NCBI RefSeq assembly: GCF_963675165.1
Contig: NC_087379.1
Span: 1-64,000 of the forward strand
Direction: 5' to 3'
Origin: Halichondria panicea
Lineage: Eukaryota; Porifera; Demospongiae; Suberitida; Halichondriidae
Length of the DNA: 64,000 bases
Shown here: positions 30,228 to 43,753 of the stretch, piece by piece
Layout of the letters: every line of letters begins with the position of its first letter
How positions within the stretch are numbered: position 1 is the stretch's first letter
The notes under the pieces: generated by a model
The model's database searches: none
Seen by the model: the letters and a program-made list of their open reading frames with translations, nothing else
What the model was told of the DNA's origin: nothing
Position numbers and translations under genes: made by a program

Positions 30228-33200
30228 ATGAGGTTGCAAGCTGCAAGTATGCTGCTGTACTGTTTGCTAGGTGCAGTGCTACTGTCTGGATGTGTGTCTG
30301 GAGCCCCTTCCTTATTTGCAGCAAAGGAGAGCCCATGGAGTGACTGCAGAGCTGTCAATAGTACCCAAGCTTGCTACAGGACTAGAGATGTAGCCTGTGT
30401 GCGAACAAGCGACAACAGGACCGCACCGTGGTACTACTGCATGGATGCTGGTCGTGAGAGGCCCTCCTCTGTGGAGCTGTGCAGCCAAGGGTCTTGTGTG
30501 CAGGACTGTGCTGTGACCCAGTGGAGCTCATGGAGTGACTGCAACTGCAAGAAGAGTGGATTCTACAGAACAAGAAATAGAACAATCATTGTACCACCCA
30601 GAAATAATGGTGACCCCTGCCCAGGGTTGCTGGATAGAGAACTTTGCTCATCTTGCATCAACAATGCTCCATTTGAATCGAGACCGCGACGCTACACATG
30701 GAAGACTGATGCATGGGGAGTCTGCAGTGCATTGAACAAGAGATGTGGATCCGGAATACAGAACAGAACTATTGAATGCATCGATTCGGATGGTAGCAAA
30801 ACATCATTCTCCAACTGTTTGAGTGAATTGGCGTACGCTAACCTAGTCGCCCCTGCTAGTAGTCGTCTGTGCAATGTACCGTGTAATTGTGAGGTCAGTG
30901 ATTGGGGCTCGTGGTCACCATGTCAGTCCCTCTGTGACACCCCCACCCCACACCGTACTGCTAACGTCCGCTCAAGAACTATTACCCAACAACCTACTAC
31001 TGGAGGAGCTGACTGTCCATCGCTAACAGAATCACGGGTATGCTCGGAGGAACCAACCAGCACTTGTCCATCGTATTACTGGAATACATCCGATTGGTCG
31101 ACCTGTCAGTATCAGACTGGCGCAACCTGTGGCCATGGTTACAGTTCTCGATATCTCTACTGTATCAAGGAGCATGCTGGAATTAAGAAACACGTCAACC
31201 ACACTTTCTGTGATTTATCCTCCCGGCCAATAGAACTTGAACGCTGTGACACCCCCTGTCCCCGTGCCTGTGTTGTGGGGGTGTGGTCAGCATGGTCGGA
31301 ATGTGCTCCTAGCTGCAAACTCATGTATAGTAATCGTACCCGGGATATACTAGTACAGCCTCAAGGAGAAGAGGAGACGTGTCCTCATAGGCTGGAGATG
31401 AGGGAGTGCCCGCAACTACCGTGCTTGCAATGGATACCTGAGGAGTTTTCCATGTGTTTTGTTCTTGCAAACAAGGTAAGTTGTTAATATTATTAATTGT
31501 TAATGGAATTCATTAAGTAACAGTAGTCAGGTAGTGTGGGTTTCCCACCGCCTGTTGGCTAGTTGTCCGTGGGAGTGTCATAACTGACACTAGCAGCAAC
31601 AACTGCTAGTCTGGACACACTGACTGTGTATGAACACATTGACTGTATGGACACATTGACTGTACGCCTCCCTAGTGTAACTGCTAGTCTGGACACACTG
31701 ACTGTGTGCCTACTTCCCTAATGTAGGAAGTGGAGACTCTTGATCTTTGCAGTAGCCGTTGTAATTATGCATGTAGATACGAATCATTTATTTTTTGCTG
31801 TGGTACATGTGTGTAGAATCATATAGTTACAGCATTCAATCTCTAGATCTTGGTAGATCAAGTAACTCAAATTATAAGTGTCTCCATGCTCAGGATTGTG
31901 GAGCTGGGACTCAGTCTCGCAATGTCTATTGTGCTGATGTCCATGGCAACAGAATGGACTCATTTCTTTGCTCAAGACCTGGACTCTCCTCTCCTCCACT
32001 AAGTCAAAACTGTTACATTCCGTGTCCCACTGATTGTGTGCTATCTGATTGGTCGCCTTGGAGCCCTTGTTCTCACGTCTGTGGACAAGATACGGGTACA
32101 CAGAACAGAACTCGTCAGCTAATTGCCCTGGGCATTAACTGTACCTACACTGATGATGATTATATGGAAACCCGTACATGTACCTCCAGTACAGCCTGCG
32201 AGATAGCTGACTACCATATCGAGGTGGGGGCCTGGGGCGTGTGTGAGGACTCTCCCCTTGCCTCAGGGGACCTACCAAACTCTGTACAATCCAACGAACC
32301 TGGTTTATGTGATGTTGGCGTTCGTAGCCGCACAAGGCATTGTGTCCACAATGGAAATGTTATTCCAGCGGAAAATTGCCCTATCCAGTATAAATCTATT
32401 GAAAAGGAGCCGTGTGTTTTGTCATGTGCTGAACAAGCGTGTATATTCTCGTCATGGTCTGAGTACAGTGGTTGCTTTGCCCCTTCTTGTGGTGTGGGGG
32501 AGATGACAAGATCAAGACGACTATTACACTACCCTGCCAACCCAGAAAGGGAATGCCAAGTGGATAGGTCAGGATTACAACTAGAGACTTTGGCATGTAT
32601 TGTTGATTGCTCCTCATCCATAGCTCTGTACGATTGGACTAGCAATGATTGGAGCGACTGTATACTGTTCCCTAGCAACATGCCCACCTCCTGTGGACTG
32701 GGTTTTGAAACAACCACATACACTTGCACTGATGAAATAACTTCAGGGCCAGTGGACGACAGCCTCTGTGCCAATATCCCCCCACCCCCCACTACCCGCC
32801 CCTGTGCTATACCATGCCCTGACCGCTGTCTACTAACACACTGGTCTCAGTACTCTATTTGTAAGGATGGCCGGAAAAATCGAACTCGAGAGATAATCCC
32901 CGTTACTGGGTCGGACGACTGGATAACATCATGCCCGGAATTATCTAATCTGAGGATGGAACAAATTGTTGATTGCACTGTGATAAACTTGAATCGCTAT
33001 GACTACACAGTTCTTGGATCATATTCACTGACAATTATTGACGACCCATATGCGGTGTGTGGCAATGGACATGATTATCGAACTGTAGCTTGCATCGATA
33101 TGTTCTCATTCAAAGTGCACGATGAGGAATTTTGTGAACATAGAGAACTCGGTGATGACAAAGTTTCAATACGACCCTCTTCTATTAAATGTGACACTGA

Positions 33201-36200
33201 CTGCGTCCAATCAGAATGGAGCGATTGGAGCCCCTGTTCGTCAACATGTAGCTATGGTTACCGTACAAGGAACCGAACCATTGAGACACGCCCACTTCCC
33301 GGAGGTAGACCATGCGGCACTCATCAGGAAATAGATGTATGCTATACTGTGCCCTGCCGATATGGCCAGTACGTCCCTGGAGATTATACAACCTGCCGAG
33401 TCAGCAACACCACCTCCCTGTGTGGACCAGGGCTGAGAACTAGAGAAGCATTATGTTTAGTCAATGGTGTGAGACAAGATACAAGTATCGAGTGTGAGGG
33501 GGTGGCTGTGAACTTTGAACTTTCCGAGCCGTGTGAGATGCCTTGTCCTGGTGACTGTGTTGTGAGTGAATGGAGTGAGTGGGGAGTGTGCCCCACGGAC
33601 TGTCCCCAGGGGGCGTGTCAACATGGACGCACACGTCATATACTACGAGAGGGGATCGATAATATGGACAATTGTTTGATGACTCAAGAATTCCGCCATT
33701 GTGACACTGAAGTGTACCCCTACGTGTGGTCAGTGGGTGTGTGGGGGGACTGTACGCTAGGCCCTATGGACGTGGACCTGAACCCTGGTACTTACTGCGG
33801 TGATGGAGTGCAGAGAGGAATGGTGGTGTGTGCTAACTCTCTGACTGGTGTAGCTGTGTTTGATGGAATGTGTGAGGGACCAAAACCAATGGATGCACGA
33901 TCTTGCACTATCCCCTGTCCCGTTGACTGCATTGTGGAGCCGTTTTCTGATTGGTCGTCTTGTCCGGAACATTGTGAACTAACACCAGTCAAGCAGAACA
34001 GGAGACGAGGTATCACAGTACACCCGATGTTTGGAGGACGTTCGTGCCCTGATCTGAACCAAACTAGAAGTTGTCCACCGGTTAATTGTACGGAATATGT
34101 GCTTGAAAGTCGTGAATCTGATTATACCTGCGACCTAGATCTTACATCACAAGCTCAGTGTGGGAGAGCAGTCGTATCGAAGCCGCTAAGTTGTCGTAGA
34201 AATACACAATATTTGGATCTGTCTGTGTGCCTGGAGGCTATAGAGCAAGGCTTGACAGTGCAAGGCTCTCAACTATTGACTGTGGATGACTGCACTGAGG
34301 AGTGCCCAATTGTGGATATGTGTACTTACACAGACTGGACAGATTTTAGCAACTGTACCTCGCTGTGTGTTGATGGGAACGTTTGGTTCCAGTTTCGTAG
34401 CAGATCTCTTATCAGTAGTCACGGTGGATCAGAGCAAGCGTGTGAGAGCATGCAATACGATGTCACCGAGTGTCCGATGTTGGAACCTGTACCGAGGAAT
34501 TCTACTGAATTAATTCCATTCAACTTGTCTGAAAATTGCATCAGTCTCCAATGGCTGACCTCTGAGTTCAATTCGACTGGTGTCCGGAGTGTGGAGTGTA
34601 TAACAGAGGAGGGTCAGTCAGTGGCAAGTGGTTGCCCCTTGGAGACAAAACCCTCGTCTATACTACTATCCTGTAACCAAGTGATGTGTCCTGTCTACTC
34701 CGACTGTGTGGGGGGTGGTGCATGTGAGTGTGCACCTGAGCTGGAGACTGTGGGGGGTCTGTGTCTACCCCTGAGGGGCTGTAAGGATGATGATCATTGC
34801 CTCTACCCCTCCACTGTGTGTGTAGAGGGACAGTGCATCTGTAGGAACAACTTTGTCAGAATGGTGAGTTGAGCTAGTGCAAATGTTTTACAATCTTTTC
34901 ATCTCACTTGAAATTGAATTTTAAAGATTGCTACTCTAATTAACCTCAAATGTGGTGATTAGTGTACAGAGCCTATAGTGGTCCCACTGTGTACACTGTA
35001 GCTAGTGTACAGAGCCTATAGTGTGGTCCCACTGTGTGCACTGTAGCTAGTGTACAGAGCCTATAGTGTGGTCCCACTGTGTACACTGTAGCTAGTGTAC
35101 AGAGCCTATAGTGTGGTCCCACTGTGTGCACTGTAGCTAGTGTACAGAGCCTATAGTGTGGTCCCACTGTGTGCACTGTAGCTAGTGTACAGAGCCTATA
35201 GTGTGGTCCCACTGTGTACACTGTAGTGGTTGCATGACTTACCCGGCTCTAATAAGGTCTGCAGAGTAAAATGTATACAATGCCTAGAGGACTTGTCTCT
35301 GTCTCCTAGCTATTGTTGTGACTACTAATTATAGACGTGTTGTTTACAGGATGAACGTTGTGTGTACATTGGTCCGCCCACCACTACCATGGCAACGTAC
35401 GATGAAACGACAGGTACCATGACAACTGGTGACGTGGTGAACAGTCTGCCCACCACACAGGATCACACCACTCACGCCTCCACCAACTCCACACCACCCC
35501 CACCGCCCACTGAAACTCCTGACACACTTGGTAAGTCACTAACTGGCCAATTAAGTGTGTACGTGACAATACCTCATGTTATTCATATTACGATATAGAA
35601 AGAGCTATGAATGTACTCTCAGTGTTGCTATGGATAGTTCAGCTGTTCAAAGTGTGTCAGTAGGAGACTCCTAAATATAGTGCCTAATAGTGGTCCATTG
35701 ACTCCGGACAATGCTTACACACATTCTCACACACTCACAGCCATCACTGTCTCATACTGCTGCAGCAGCGTGCAGCTAGAGTGGTGGCCACTCTGTTAAT
35801 GGGAGTGCTTAGTGTATTCATTAACTGTTTCCCAGCATAATAGGAGACTGGTGGCAGAATCTTGTCGCAGTCCCTCTATGATTCTAGTTATAGCTGTCTC
35901 TGGCTTGGTGTTGAGCAAACACACACACACCCCCATCTATTGTATCCCCCAGCTATTGTATACATTTCCTGTACATGTAGCAAGAGTGCATGAATGTCTG
36001 TAGCTAGAGGTACATGTATACTTTCCTTGTTGCATGGTCAACATGCAAAATCTGTTGCAATGAAAACAGTGCATGCACACATCATGCACACCCCAGGGCC
36101 CTGCAGTTATGCATTGGAAACAGTGACTGGCATGCACACCCCTGGCCCAGGCATTGCTATGACACCCCTGGGGCCCAGTATTGTTATGCATTGCTATGAC

Positions 36201-39200
36201 ACCCCTGGCCTGCATTGCTGGAGGATGCAGTAATAGATATGTTTTGATAAGCCATTAGCACTCTTTAGTGTTCCTCAGTATTCCCAGAACCACAATGTTG
36301 CTAGGTAATATACTGATAACAGCCTTTCCTGCTTTTGCCCAATTATTAGTAAAGTTAAGTGATATCCATTTCTGCCTGATGTGTGTGTGTGTGAGGGGGG
36401 GGGGGGGGAGGGGTTAGCAACTCATTATCACATTCTACTCCACTAGAGCAGCAGTGGCTATGGGATTGCAGCCACCACATGGCAGGTCCATTCTGTAGTA
36501 GTGTGGCTAACTCCCTCTAATATATTAATGCATCACTCTACCCCCCCCCCCCCTCCCCAGGAATCCTACCTATTGTCCTCATTGCCACCATTCCTCTGGT
36601 CATCATCATCGTGGTGGTCATCATCCTCATTGGCATCATGTACAAGTAAGCGTGTTCCGGACTATCTTTGTCTGCACATGCATGTAATATTGCCAAACCA
36701 AAGAGTTGCATTTTGGAGCTCTTAGGAAATAATAGTGATGACATAATTATGTTATTTTAAAAATAACAAGTAATCTACCAATTTGAAATATAAACAACTG
36801 TCTGCTGTTAGTTTGGTCAAGTAGCTTGGGACTATATCCATTACTTGCTGCGTGGCTGGTCATAATGCTCCCCCTCTAGCTAGCTAGTGGCTGTGGTGGT
36901 ATAACAAGCCATCTATTAATGCTGACATGATGTCTGTCTAGTAATGGGATGTGTTGGCGGGAGACAGTTGTGTTAATGGTGGCATGAATCTCATTGCAGC
37001 ATTATAAGCCATGATAATATTCCCCACAATGTTCTGAGCTCATGTTGGTACTCCACTAGTGTATTCATTGTACAACCATAATTAGATTAATTAGATTAAC
37101 TAGTCATGTCAACAAAAGTGTAGGAGATCACTTCACACTGCCCCCCACACACACACACACCCACCCACCCACAGACACACACACACACACACACACACAC
37201 ACGTACAGATGCCACAAACGACTTGAGGGCAGTCACAAGATCAACTCTCTGAAACGGCGTAGGGAGATAGAGATCTCTGCTCCGAGTCCTGTACACTCGC
37301 TCGATCGTTATCACAGAGGCGTTGACTCAGCAAGTAGTGGCTTTGTGGACGATATGGAACATGACCATTACAAATACGGAATGGCCGGGAAAAATTTCCT
37401 GAGTAAGTATAATTATTGTGGTTGTGTAGCAATTGTTCATTGTATGCCACTAAATCCTCCGATTACTGCAGTACAGATTGCATGATTGATTTGCTGATTG
37501 TAGATTAACTAGTTTGGGTCCGAACAAGATATTTAGTTTCTATATTTAATTAGTATACGTGTTTTCCTCTAAATACAACTTTGTCAGTGTGTAGACCTGA
37601 GCAGCCTCTCTAGTTGAAACCCTCTCCTCTCCCTCTATGTAGCCTCACGAAGGATCCCCTCCAGTCGTGAGGACATTGACGAGGCAGCCTTCAAAGCTGA
37701 GTTCCCTGCTCAAGCCCCACCCTCCCCCCATCCTATACCAGTTGCTGTACCAATGCTACCTGGTTACCAGCTACAACACATTGGCCTCGACTACTCACCT
37801 AGAGATGCCCCGACTGAAATCCCTGATGGTGACTTCACCACAGATATATACACGACTGATGATGGCAGCCTAGTGACCACCAGCGTACCTCCCTCTAGTG
37901 TAGGTAGCCCCAACTTGGCACGCAGACACGCTCATCAACAACAGTTCAATAGCCATTCTCAAGAAACGTACATACCTATGCAGCCGATATACAGTCAAGT
38001 CACACCACGTAGCCAACGACAGTTACAAGAATCACATGAATGGGAGGGAGAGGACAGGCCTCATCACCAACACGGCTATTTCGAGAGGAATGGTTCTCCA
38101 AATCGCAGCGTTCATTCGTATGGACATCGATCACTACCGCCTGATCACGGTAGCCGAGTGCGTGACCATGGCAACAGAGACAGGCTACAGAGCAACTCCT
38201 CGTATGATTATAGAGAGTACAGAGGCGGACCACCACAGGAGCATAGAGAGGGGTCACAAGACACGAAGGGACGATCACAAGACACGAGGGGACGATCACA
38301 CAGTGCAGGGAAAGACTTTAAAGCCTACGAGCACGAGAGGGAGCGCTACTATAGTACCAGCGGGCGACAAGATTATCGATCTCCAAGTCCAAATAGTCGC
38401 CCCACACGTCAGAACCACACCCCTCGTGGTATAGCTACTGGATTGGATAATTCTCTCGTACAAGCTATCTCTCAGATGAGTGGGCGTGAAGGTACCGTCA
38501 CACCCTCACACAGTGTGCAAAGTGGAGGCAGCCGAGGTAGCCATAGGAGACGAAGACGTCGTTACCAGGGGCAACCACATCACATGACCTCCAACTCCCG
38601 CTATCGCTATGGCAGCGACGGTCCAAGCGATCAAGATCTAACAAGCGCAAGTGAAGCAGAACAAAGCTACGAGAGACGATATCCAACTCGCAGCCTCCCT
38701 CTTTCCCCTGCCCCCCTCACTGACCCCGATGAACCTGATTATGACACTCTACCCCCTCCTCATATTAAAGTGAGCCCTGCTACGCCCACTAACAGATCCA
38801 CGCCCACTAATAGGGCCACACCCACTAACGTGATCAGATCCCCTGACCACACACCCCAGAACAGAGTGGCTCTGCTCAGATCACAACGAACACAACAAGG
38901 ACATTACGATTATCCTCGTTGTTTCCAGCAGTCACCGGATAGAGCGGTTGCTACCTCCACACCCTCACAGCCGCCCATTCATGTGCCTCCGCCCACGTCA
39001 CCCCTCTCACAGACGACACAATCACCAGCGAGCAAGACTATACGATACGAACACCTCGTCCCACTCAAGTTATCCCCTCCAGCTGCTGTTGAAGGTAGTC
39101 CCTCATCAGGAAGACACTACCCACCTAGCCCCCTCGCCCTACACTCAGAGGGTGTGGTCACACCTCGCTCTAGCGGAGAGGTCACAACCTTTCACCTGCC

Positions 39201-39225
39201 ACAAGAGCACACGAATGGACAATAG
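30228..39225 (+). CDS. THSD7-like receptor with about 21 thrombospondin type-1 repeats
   Basis: Six exons (30228-31475, 31894-34863, 35350-35530, 36561-36645, 37209-37402, 37643-39225) join in frame to 2,086 residues. A signal peptide opens it (MLLYCLLGAVLLSGCVSGAP). About 21 TSR units follow, alternating classical ones (CVQSEWSDWSPCSSTCSYGY, with CRTRNR-type strands and CxxPCP ends) with longer units (WGVCSALNKRCGSGIQNRTI). N-glycosylation sequons are frequent. A Cys-rich EGF-like unit ends the array (CKDDDHCLYPSTVCVEGQCI). Then comes a Thr/Pro-rich stalk and one membrane span (VLIATIPLVIIIVVVIILIG). Alternating TSR types, array size and type I layout match THSD7A/B. Unlike vertebrate THSD7 with its short tail, the cytoplasmic part is about 600 residues, basic, Ser/Pro/Tyr-rich and disordered-looking. 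A guidance or adhesion role is inferred from family only. Confidence 0.85.
34961..35226. repeat. 45-bp minisatellite, about six copies
   Basis: Tandem units starting AGTGTACAGAGCCTATAGTG and continuing TGGTCCCACTGTGTRCACTG, with TGTA/TGTG alternation between units. It lies in an intron of the THSD7-like gene. Minus-strand open frames through it are artefacts. Confidence 0.9.
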
Positions 39226-39478
39226 ACAATAATACACGTTTTGCTTTGTTTTTTCTGCACAAAGTATTATTATTACTTATAATGTGTTTTTCACTCACCC
39301 CCGTATATGTATGTATGTACGTGTAATTATCATTGTCATTGTCACTCAAAATTTAATTTAATTATTGTATTAAAATACTTTGTTTTGCACACGTGATTTA
39401 AACTTTAAGTGTGTTGCTAATTCCAATGAAAAAATGAATTGAAAAGTGATTGTGAATGAGTAAAAATAATGTTATAGT

Positions 39479-42400
39479 TCACATGGCCCTCGGCTGATAT
39501 GCCTCAGGGCACTTGTAGTAGGCTCTGGGTAGGTCCACGTTGTGTCCAGTGGGGTTGTCCTTGAGCCTCTCTAGACAACCAATGGCAGGACGTAGACCTG
39601 CGGAGGAGGGGAGGGGCAGTATTAGAGATAGAGGTATGAACCGGCTAGGGAAAGAGGAGTAGGCTCCAGTAAATGTAGAGGTTGGTTGATATATGCTGAG
39701 AAGTTGGAGTGCAGCCAACTATTGAACGCCTTGGTCACACTGTTTATTTGTCTAATGCAATTAGTGGTCATGTGATTGGCTGCACTTGAACTTACTAAGT
39801 ATCCATCAAAGTAAGCTCCCAGATTCCGAAAACACCCACTTATAATAATATAGCTCACGCTTTTTACCAGAAAATGGAATTTGGACCAGAAATCAATCAT
39901 AATTATTGTACTGTATTAATCTAAGCACATCGTACTACCAAACAGCTACTAAACATATTATTATCTTTCAGACTCAAAATAGGGCACTATTTAATATTAC
40001 AGGCTCTCAAAAGTAGGTACCAAAACAGGAAGCAACACATTGCAACACATGCACGTACCAGTAGTAGCCAGACAAGAGGTGACACTGTAGAGGTCATCTC
40101 CCACTGATGGCTGGGTGGCTAAGATCCTGAACCATTCAGCAAGATGGCACACACTGAAGGGGGGGTAAAAAGGGGGTAAGGGAGGGGGGTAAGGGAGAGG
40201 GGGGGATGATGAGAGGGGGGTAAGGGAGAGGGGGGGGGTGATGAGAGGGGGGGTGATGAGAGGGGGGTAAGGGAGAGGGGGGGTGATGAGAGGGGGGTAA
40301 GGGAGAGGGGGGTGATGAGAGGGGGGTAAGGGGGGAGGGTAATAACACTGTGCTGTAGAGACCTACAACTCACTTGAATCCTTCACAGACAAGCGCTCGA
40401 AACTGCACAAATAAATAAATGTAAATCATAAACAGAAATCAAATTTGTAGTACAGTTTAAAGGAAGTACAGCAACTACCGCTACCTTTGTATCCTGAGCT
40501 CTGTGATGACAACTTTGGTAGGTGCCCTCTACGCGATGTATGGACGAGAGTAGCGTCTTCTTCATAGACATTGCCGTTTCCATGGGGATAGCAAACGAGC
40601 TAGCCAATAACTGGTCAGTCTTGTTACTATACTGCTTGCCATTCTGAATACAGAATTGTGTATTTGGTAAAGATCATCACAATCAAACACTCACTTTGAT
40701 TTTGTAATAATGCTTGAACACTTTCCAGGCAGGACAATCTTCTCCCAGTCGTTTTTTTCCTCTTTTGCTACCATAGTTTCGCCATACCGGGAAGCACCCG
40801 CCACTCAGGGTTAAAGGTCGTCCATCATCTAACAGCCCATGCTCCAATACAACTCGTAGACTATCTGCCATTGTCATGGAAACAGCCTCATGTAAATCAG
40901 TCTCCAAAGAAATCCGCTGTAGAAAACAAATTAGCAAATTGTTTATACAATTCCTGCAGTTCCCTCACACTCAAAAATGTACACGTAAAGTAAAACTATG
41001 CACAAGTGATGAGAAATGGTAAGTCAGTAATTACTGTACATACAGCTAGCCACACCACACTGGTCAGTGGTGGTGGTTGGTACTAACCACCTCTTAGGCT
41101 AGCTAGTTGGCTATATTTATTGAACCATCACTTGAATATTCCGATGCTATTCAGGTGTACATGTACATACTCCTCTCACCGTATCCACGGGCAACCCACG
41201 CTCGCTAAGTGCAGCTGTAACAACTGCTATTTTATCGACAGCCTCCTCCAGCGTGTGCAATGCCTTCTGATAGTTCCTGTGTCCCAGTTCCTTGAGAGTA
41301 CGAGGGAGGCACTGTACACTCCCCCCACACTGGCACAGGGTCAATAGTTGCATCACAGCCAGTGTCTTACGCATCACCAACAAACTCAGGCGAAGGTCAT
41401 CAGCACCCTATGGGGGGGGGGGGGAGGGGTACAATAGGTCAATACACAGGCATACAGCAGGGTGTTGCAGTATGGCTCAATGACCCTTTTGTAGAGTAAA
41501 AACGACCACAATTCCATTAAATTGTTGTGTCAACAGTGTCCTAGGAACACCACACACACCTCTACATTAGCCCTCTGTGTACTCACAGCTAACCCACTTC
41601 TGATGAGATTACTGAGATTAAAGGCTCACGTAAAAAGGGGGGTTTATATGCCAGTACAGTGGGGGATCATGACAGGGTTCAATAGGTCAGTACTCACCTT
41701 CGACCCCTGGAGGGGTTCCCCTAGACTGCCCTCTTGTCCCCATTCAGAGCGAGATGCATCCACTGAACAATCCGCTCCATCAAGTTGAGTCAACGTCAGA
41801 CGATAATCCGGTACCGCCTGGTTGCCATGACGAAGGAACGGACCAATCACATCGATAGGAGCAGTGGGCGTGGTTTCATTATTGCGTGCTGACTCAGCAA
41901 ATGCCACTCTCTTGATATCTTCACGTTGTGGATAATGTGATTTAATGCCACTGTCAGATGATGTAGCATTGTCCTGAGACTTTGAGTGTGTATCATGTGA
42001 TCTCTTCTTACTCGACTTGCTGTCACGTGACCTGTGATGTGGTACATGTATTCCAGTGTCTATATCATGTGACCTAGGCAAGGGTAGTCCAGAGCCTTGT
42101 TTAGTGGAGGGGGGTGGTTTGGAGGGGTGTGGTTTGACAGGATGAGCGTCTTGTAGGAAACTGATGTAACGCTCTAAGTCCTCAATCTGACTCTGTAACT
42201 GAGATACATACTCCTCCTGCAATGAAGGGGACAAGGTGATAATTATACTAATTATTTGTGAATGCAGTGGGAGGGCTACCTTTGATTTGATAGGGTCCAC
42301 CACATCGTTCATTGCTCTCTCCACATGTTGCTTGACCTCCTCCGTGCTGTGAGGGTGTGTGAAGTGGGAGGGGGTGTAGTGTGTGTGAGGGGGTGTTATT

Positions 42401-42488
42401 GTGAGTTGAGGAAGACAATGCCTACTACAAGATACTACCGGCATGCTCAAACAAGGGTTCAGTTGCAACCTAATACAGAAAATTGGCA

Positions 42489-42523
<35 letters not shown>

Positions 42524-42922
42524 AGGATCTATTAAGAAAACACCAAAAGGAAGCACACTACACAGAGCAAGGGCTTCACTATACACAGAGCAAGGGCTAT
42601 ATTTCCTGACACATATGCACTCACCTCAACTCATTCAGATCACCAAAATGAAGGTCAAATCTTTTTCTCAGCTCTTCAATGATAATCTTCTGTTTCTCAG
42701 CCATTGAGTTAGCCGCAGCTTTGACCTCTGACCCCTCCTCTTCAGTGGTAGCCTCTTGTGCACACTTCTCTATCTCTGTGAGTTGGATCTGCAGCTTCTC
42801 AATAAGAGTGCTCCTCATTTTCCGTTGTGCTTCAGTCGAGGTGAACTCTCCCGAGGCAGCTGTGTCGTACGTCATCGGCTTGCATCCTTGGAACGCAAAC
42901 TCCCCAAGATCCTGTAACAGCG

Positions 42923-42965
<43 letters not shown>

Positions 42966-43355
42966 CGTCAATTTAAATGCTTTACTACCAGTTTCTAAGA
43001 ATATTATGTCAGCTAATGAGATTGATAAGTGGTGATACCGTAGCTATGGCTGCTTGTAACATGATACCTCTTTATGCTGAGGTTCTGCTGAAATTATTTG
43101 CTTGAGTCGAAACTGCACCTACAGAAACATGACAGCATATGCTGCAGTTGATTATAGCAAGGCAACTGAAACTAACAGAGTGTATAGTAAACAAAAACAG
43201 CACTCAATCACAACTGTGTATACTGTATACTGTATACAACACTTGGATGTAAACACCCACTGTGTGTAATACACTGTACATTGATACACTACCTGTGCAA
43301 AGTGTGTAGTGAGTGCAATGAGAGATTCCTCATTCTCTTTATCCAGCTCTGCCAT
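39479..43355 (-). CDS. RUNDC1: RUN domain-containing protein 1
   Basis: Starts MAELDKENEESLIALTTHFA at 43355 and ends KCPEAYQPRAM, TGA at 39479. The N-terminal coiled coil matches RUNDC1: ALTTHFAQVQFRLKQIISAE, then LLQDLGEFAFQGC, and VKQHVERAMNDVVDPIKSK, then YVSQLQSQIEDLERYISFLQ. A Ser/His/Lys-rich linker follows (about 41700-42150). The C-terminal RUN domain includes DLHEAVSMTMADSLRVVLEH, CPAWKVFKHYYKIKNGK-type helix and LLASSFAIPMETAMSMKKTL. About nine exons; several introns hold CA/TG or G-rich repeats. RUN domains bind small GTPases of the Rap/Rab type; RUNDC1 itself is poorly characterised and has been linked to p53 control and autophagy. Order and spacing of segments match human RUNDC1 well. 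It lies head-to-head with MFAP1. Confidence 0.85.
40150..40340. repeat. G-rich minisatellite in a RUNDC1 intron
   Basis: Units such as GAGAGGGGGGTAAGGGAGAG followed by GGGGGGTGATGA recur about six times on the plus strand. Repeated runs of four to eight G make G-quadruplexes possible on the non-template strand. Confidence 0.85.
41048..41100. repeat. Short family B fragment
   Basis: CACACTGGTCAGTGGTGGTG, followed by ACTAACCACCTCTTAGGCTA, matches the opening of the element at 170-402. Confidence 0.6.
42489..42521. repeat. (CA)n microsatellite
   Basis: Uninterrupted CA dinucleotides in a RUNDC1 intron. Similar (TG)n tracts lie at 42925-42964 in the same gene, (CA)n at 28528-28564 (NUP62) and (TG)n at 49728-49767 (SHOC2). 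Confidence 0.9.
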
Positions 43356-43753
43356 GATGACACACTCTGCAGTCAATACAGGGCAACGTCATACACATCC
43401 AGTATACAAGTACAAACAGTCTACAAGCTGTATATACTCGTCTCTTGCATGTACTGGCCTAACTTCATCACAGCTAGCTAGATCTAGCATTACCTGATAG
43501 TGTAGTAGCCTCACACGGAGCAGCGACACGTCCACTGACTAGCAAATCACTGCGCGATCGCGAGGAGAGGAAAAATGTATGGAAGCTTCTTTACAATATT
43601 TCTTTTTCATTGAATTAGAACAGTACAGTACAAAGTCAAAGTGCGAAGTACGTACAGGCCGGCAGCGTGTTGCACGTTGATGTTTTTAGTATGTATAAGA
43701 TCAAGAAGCTTCATAGCTTTTCTCTCTATTAAAGGTTCATCAGAGCTTTAAAG
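43356..43753. promoter_or_regulatory. Divergent promoter, RUNDC1 and MFAP1
   Basis: This 398-bp spacer lies between two divergent starts. It has a short GC-richer patch around 43520-43565 with GCGATCGCGAGG. No TATA box, gene or repeat is evident. Confidence 0.4.

Noticed and set aside
34973-35221. Minus-strand frame of repeating VGPHYRLCTLATVHT
   Set aside because: It is produced by a 45-bp minisatellite whose unit length is a multiple of three; non-coding intron.
35994-36233. Small plus-strand frame with CACCCCTGG repeats
   Set aside because: It lies in an intron of the THSD7-like gene over a short repeat and has no codon or domain support.
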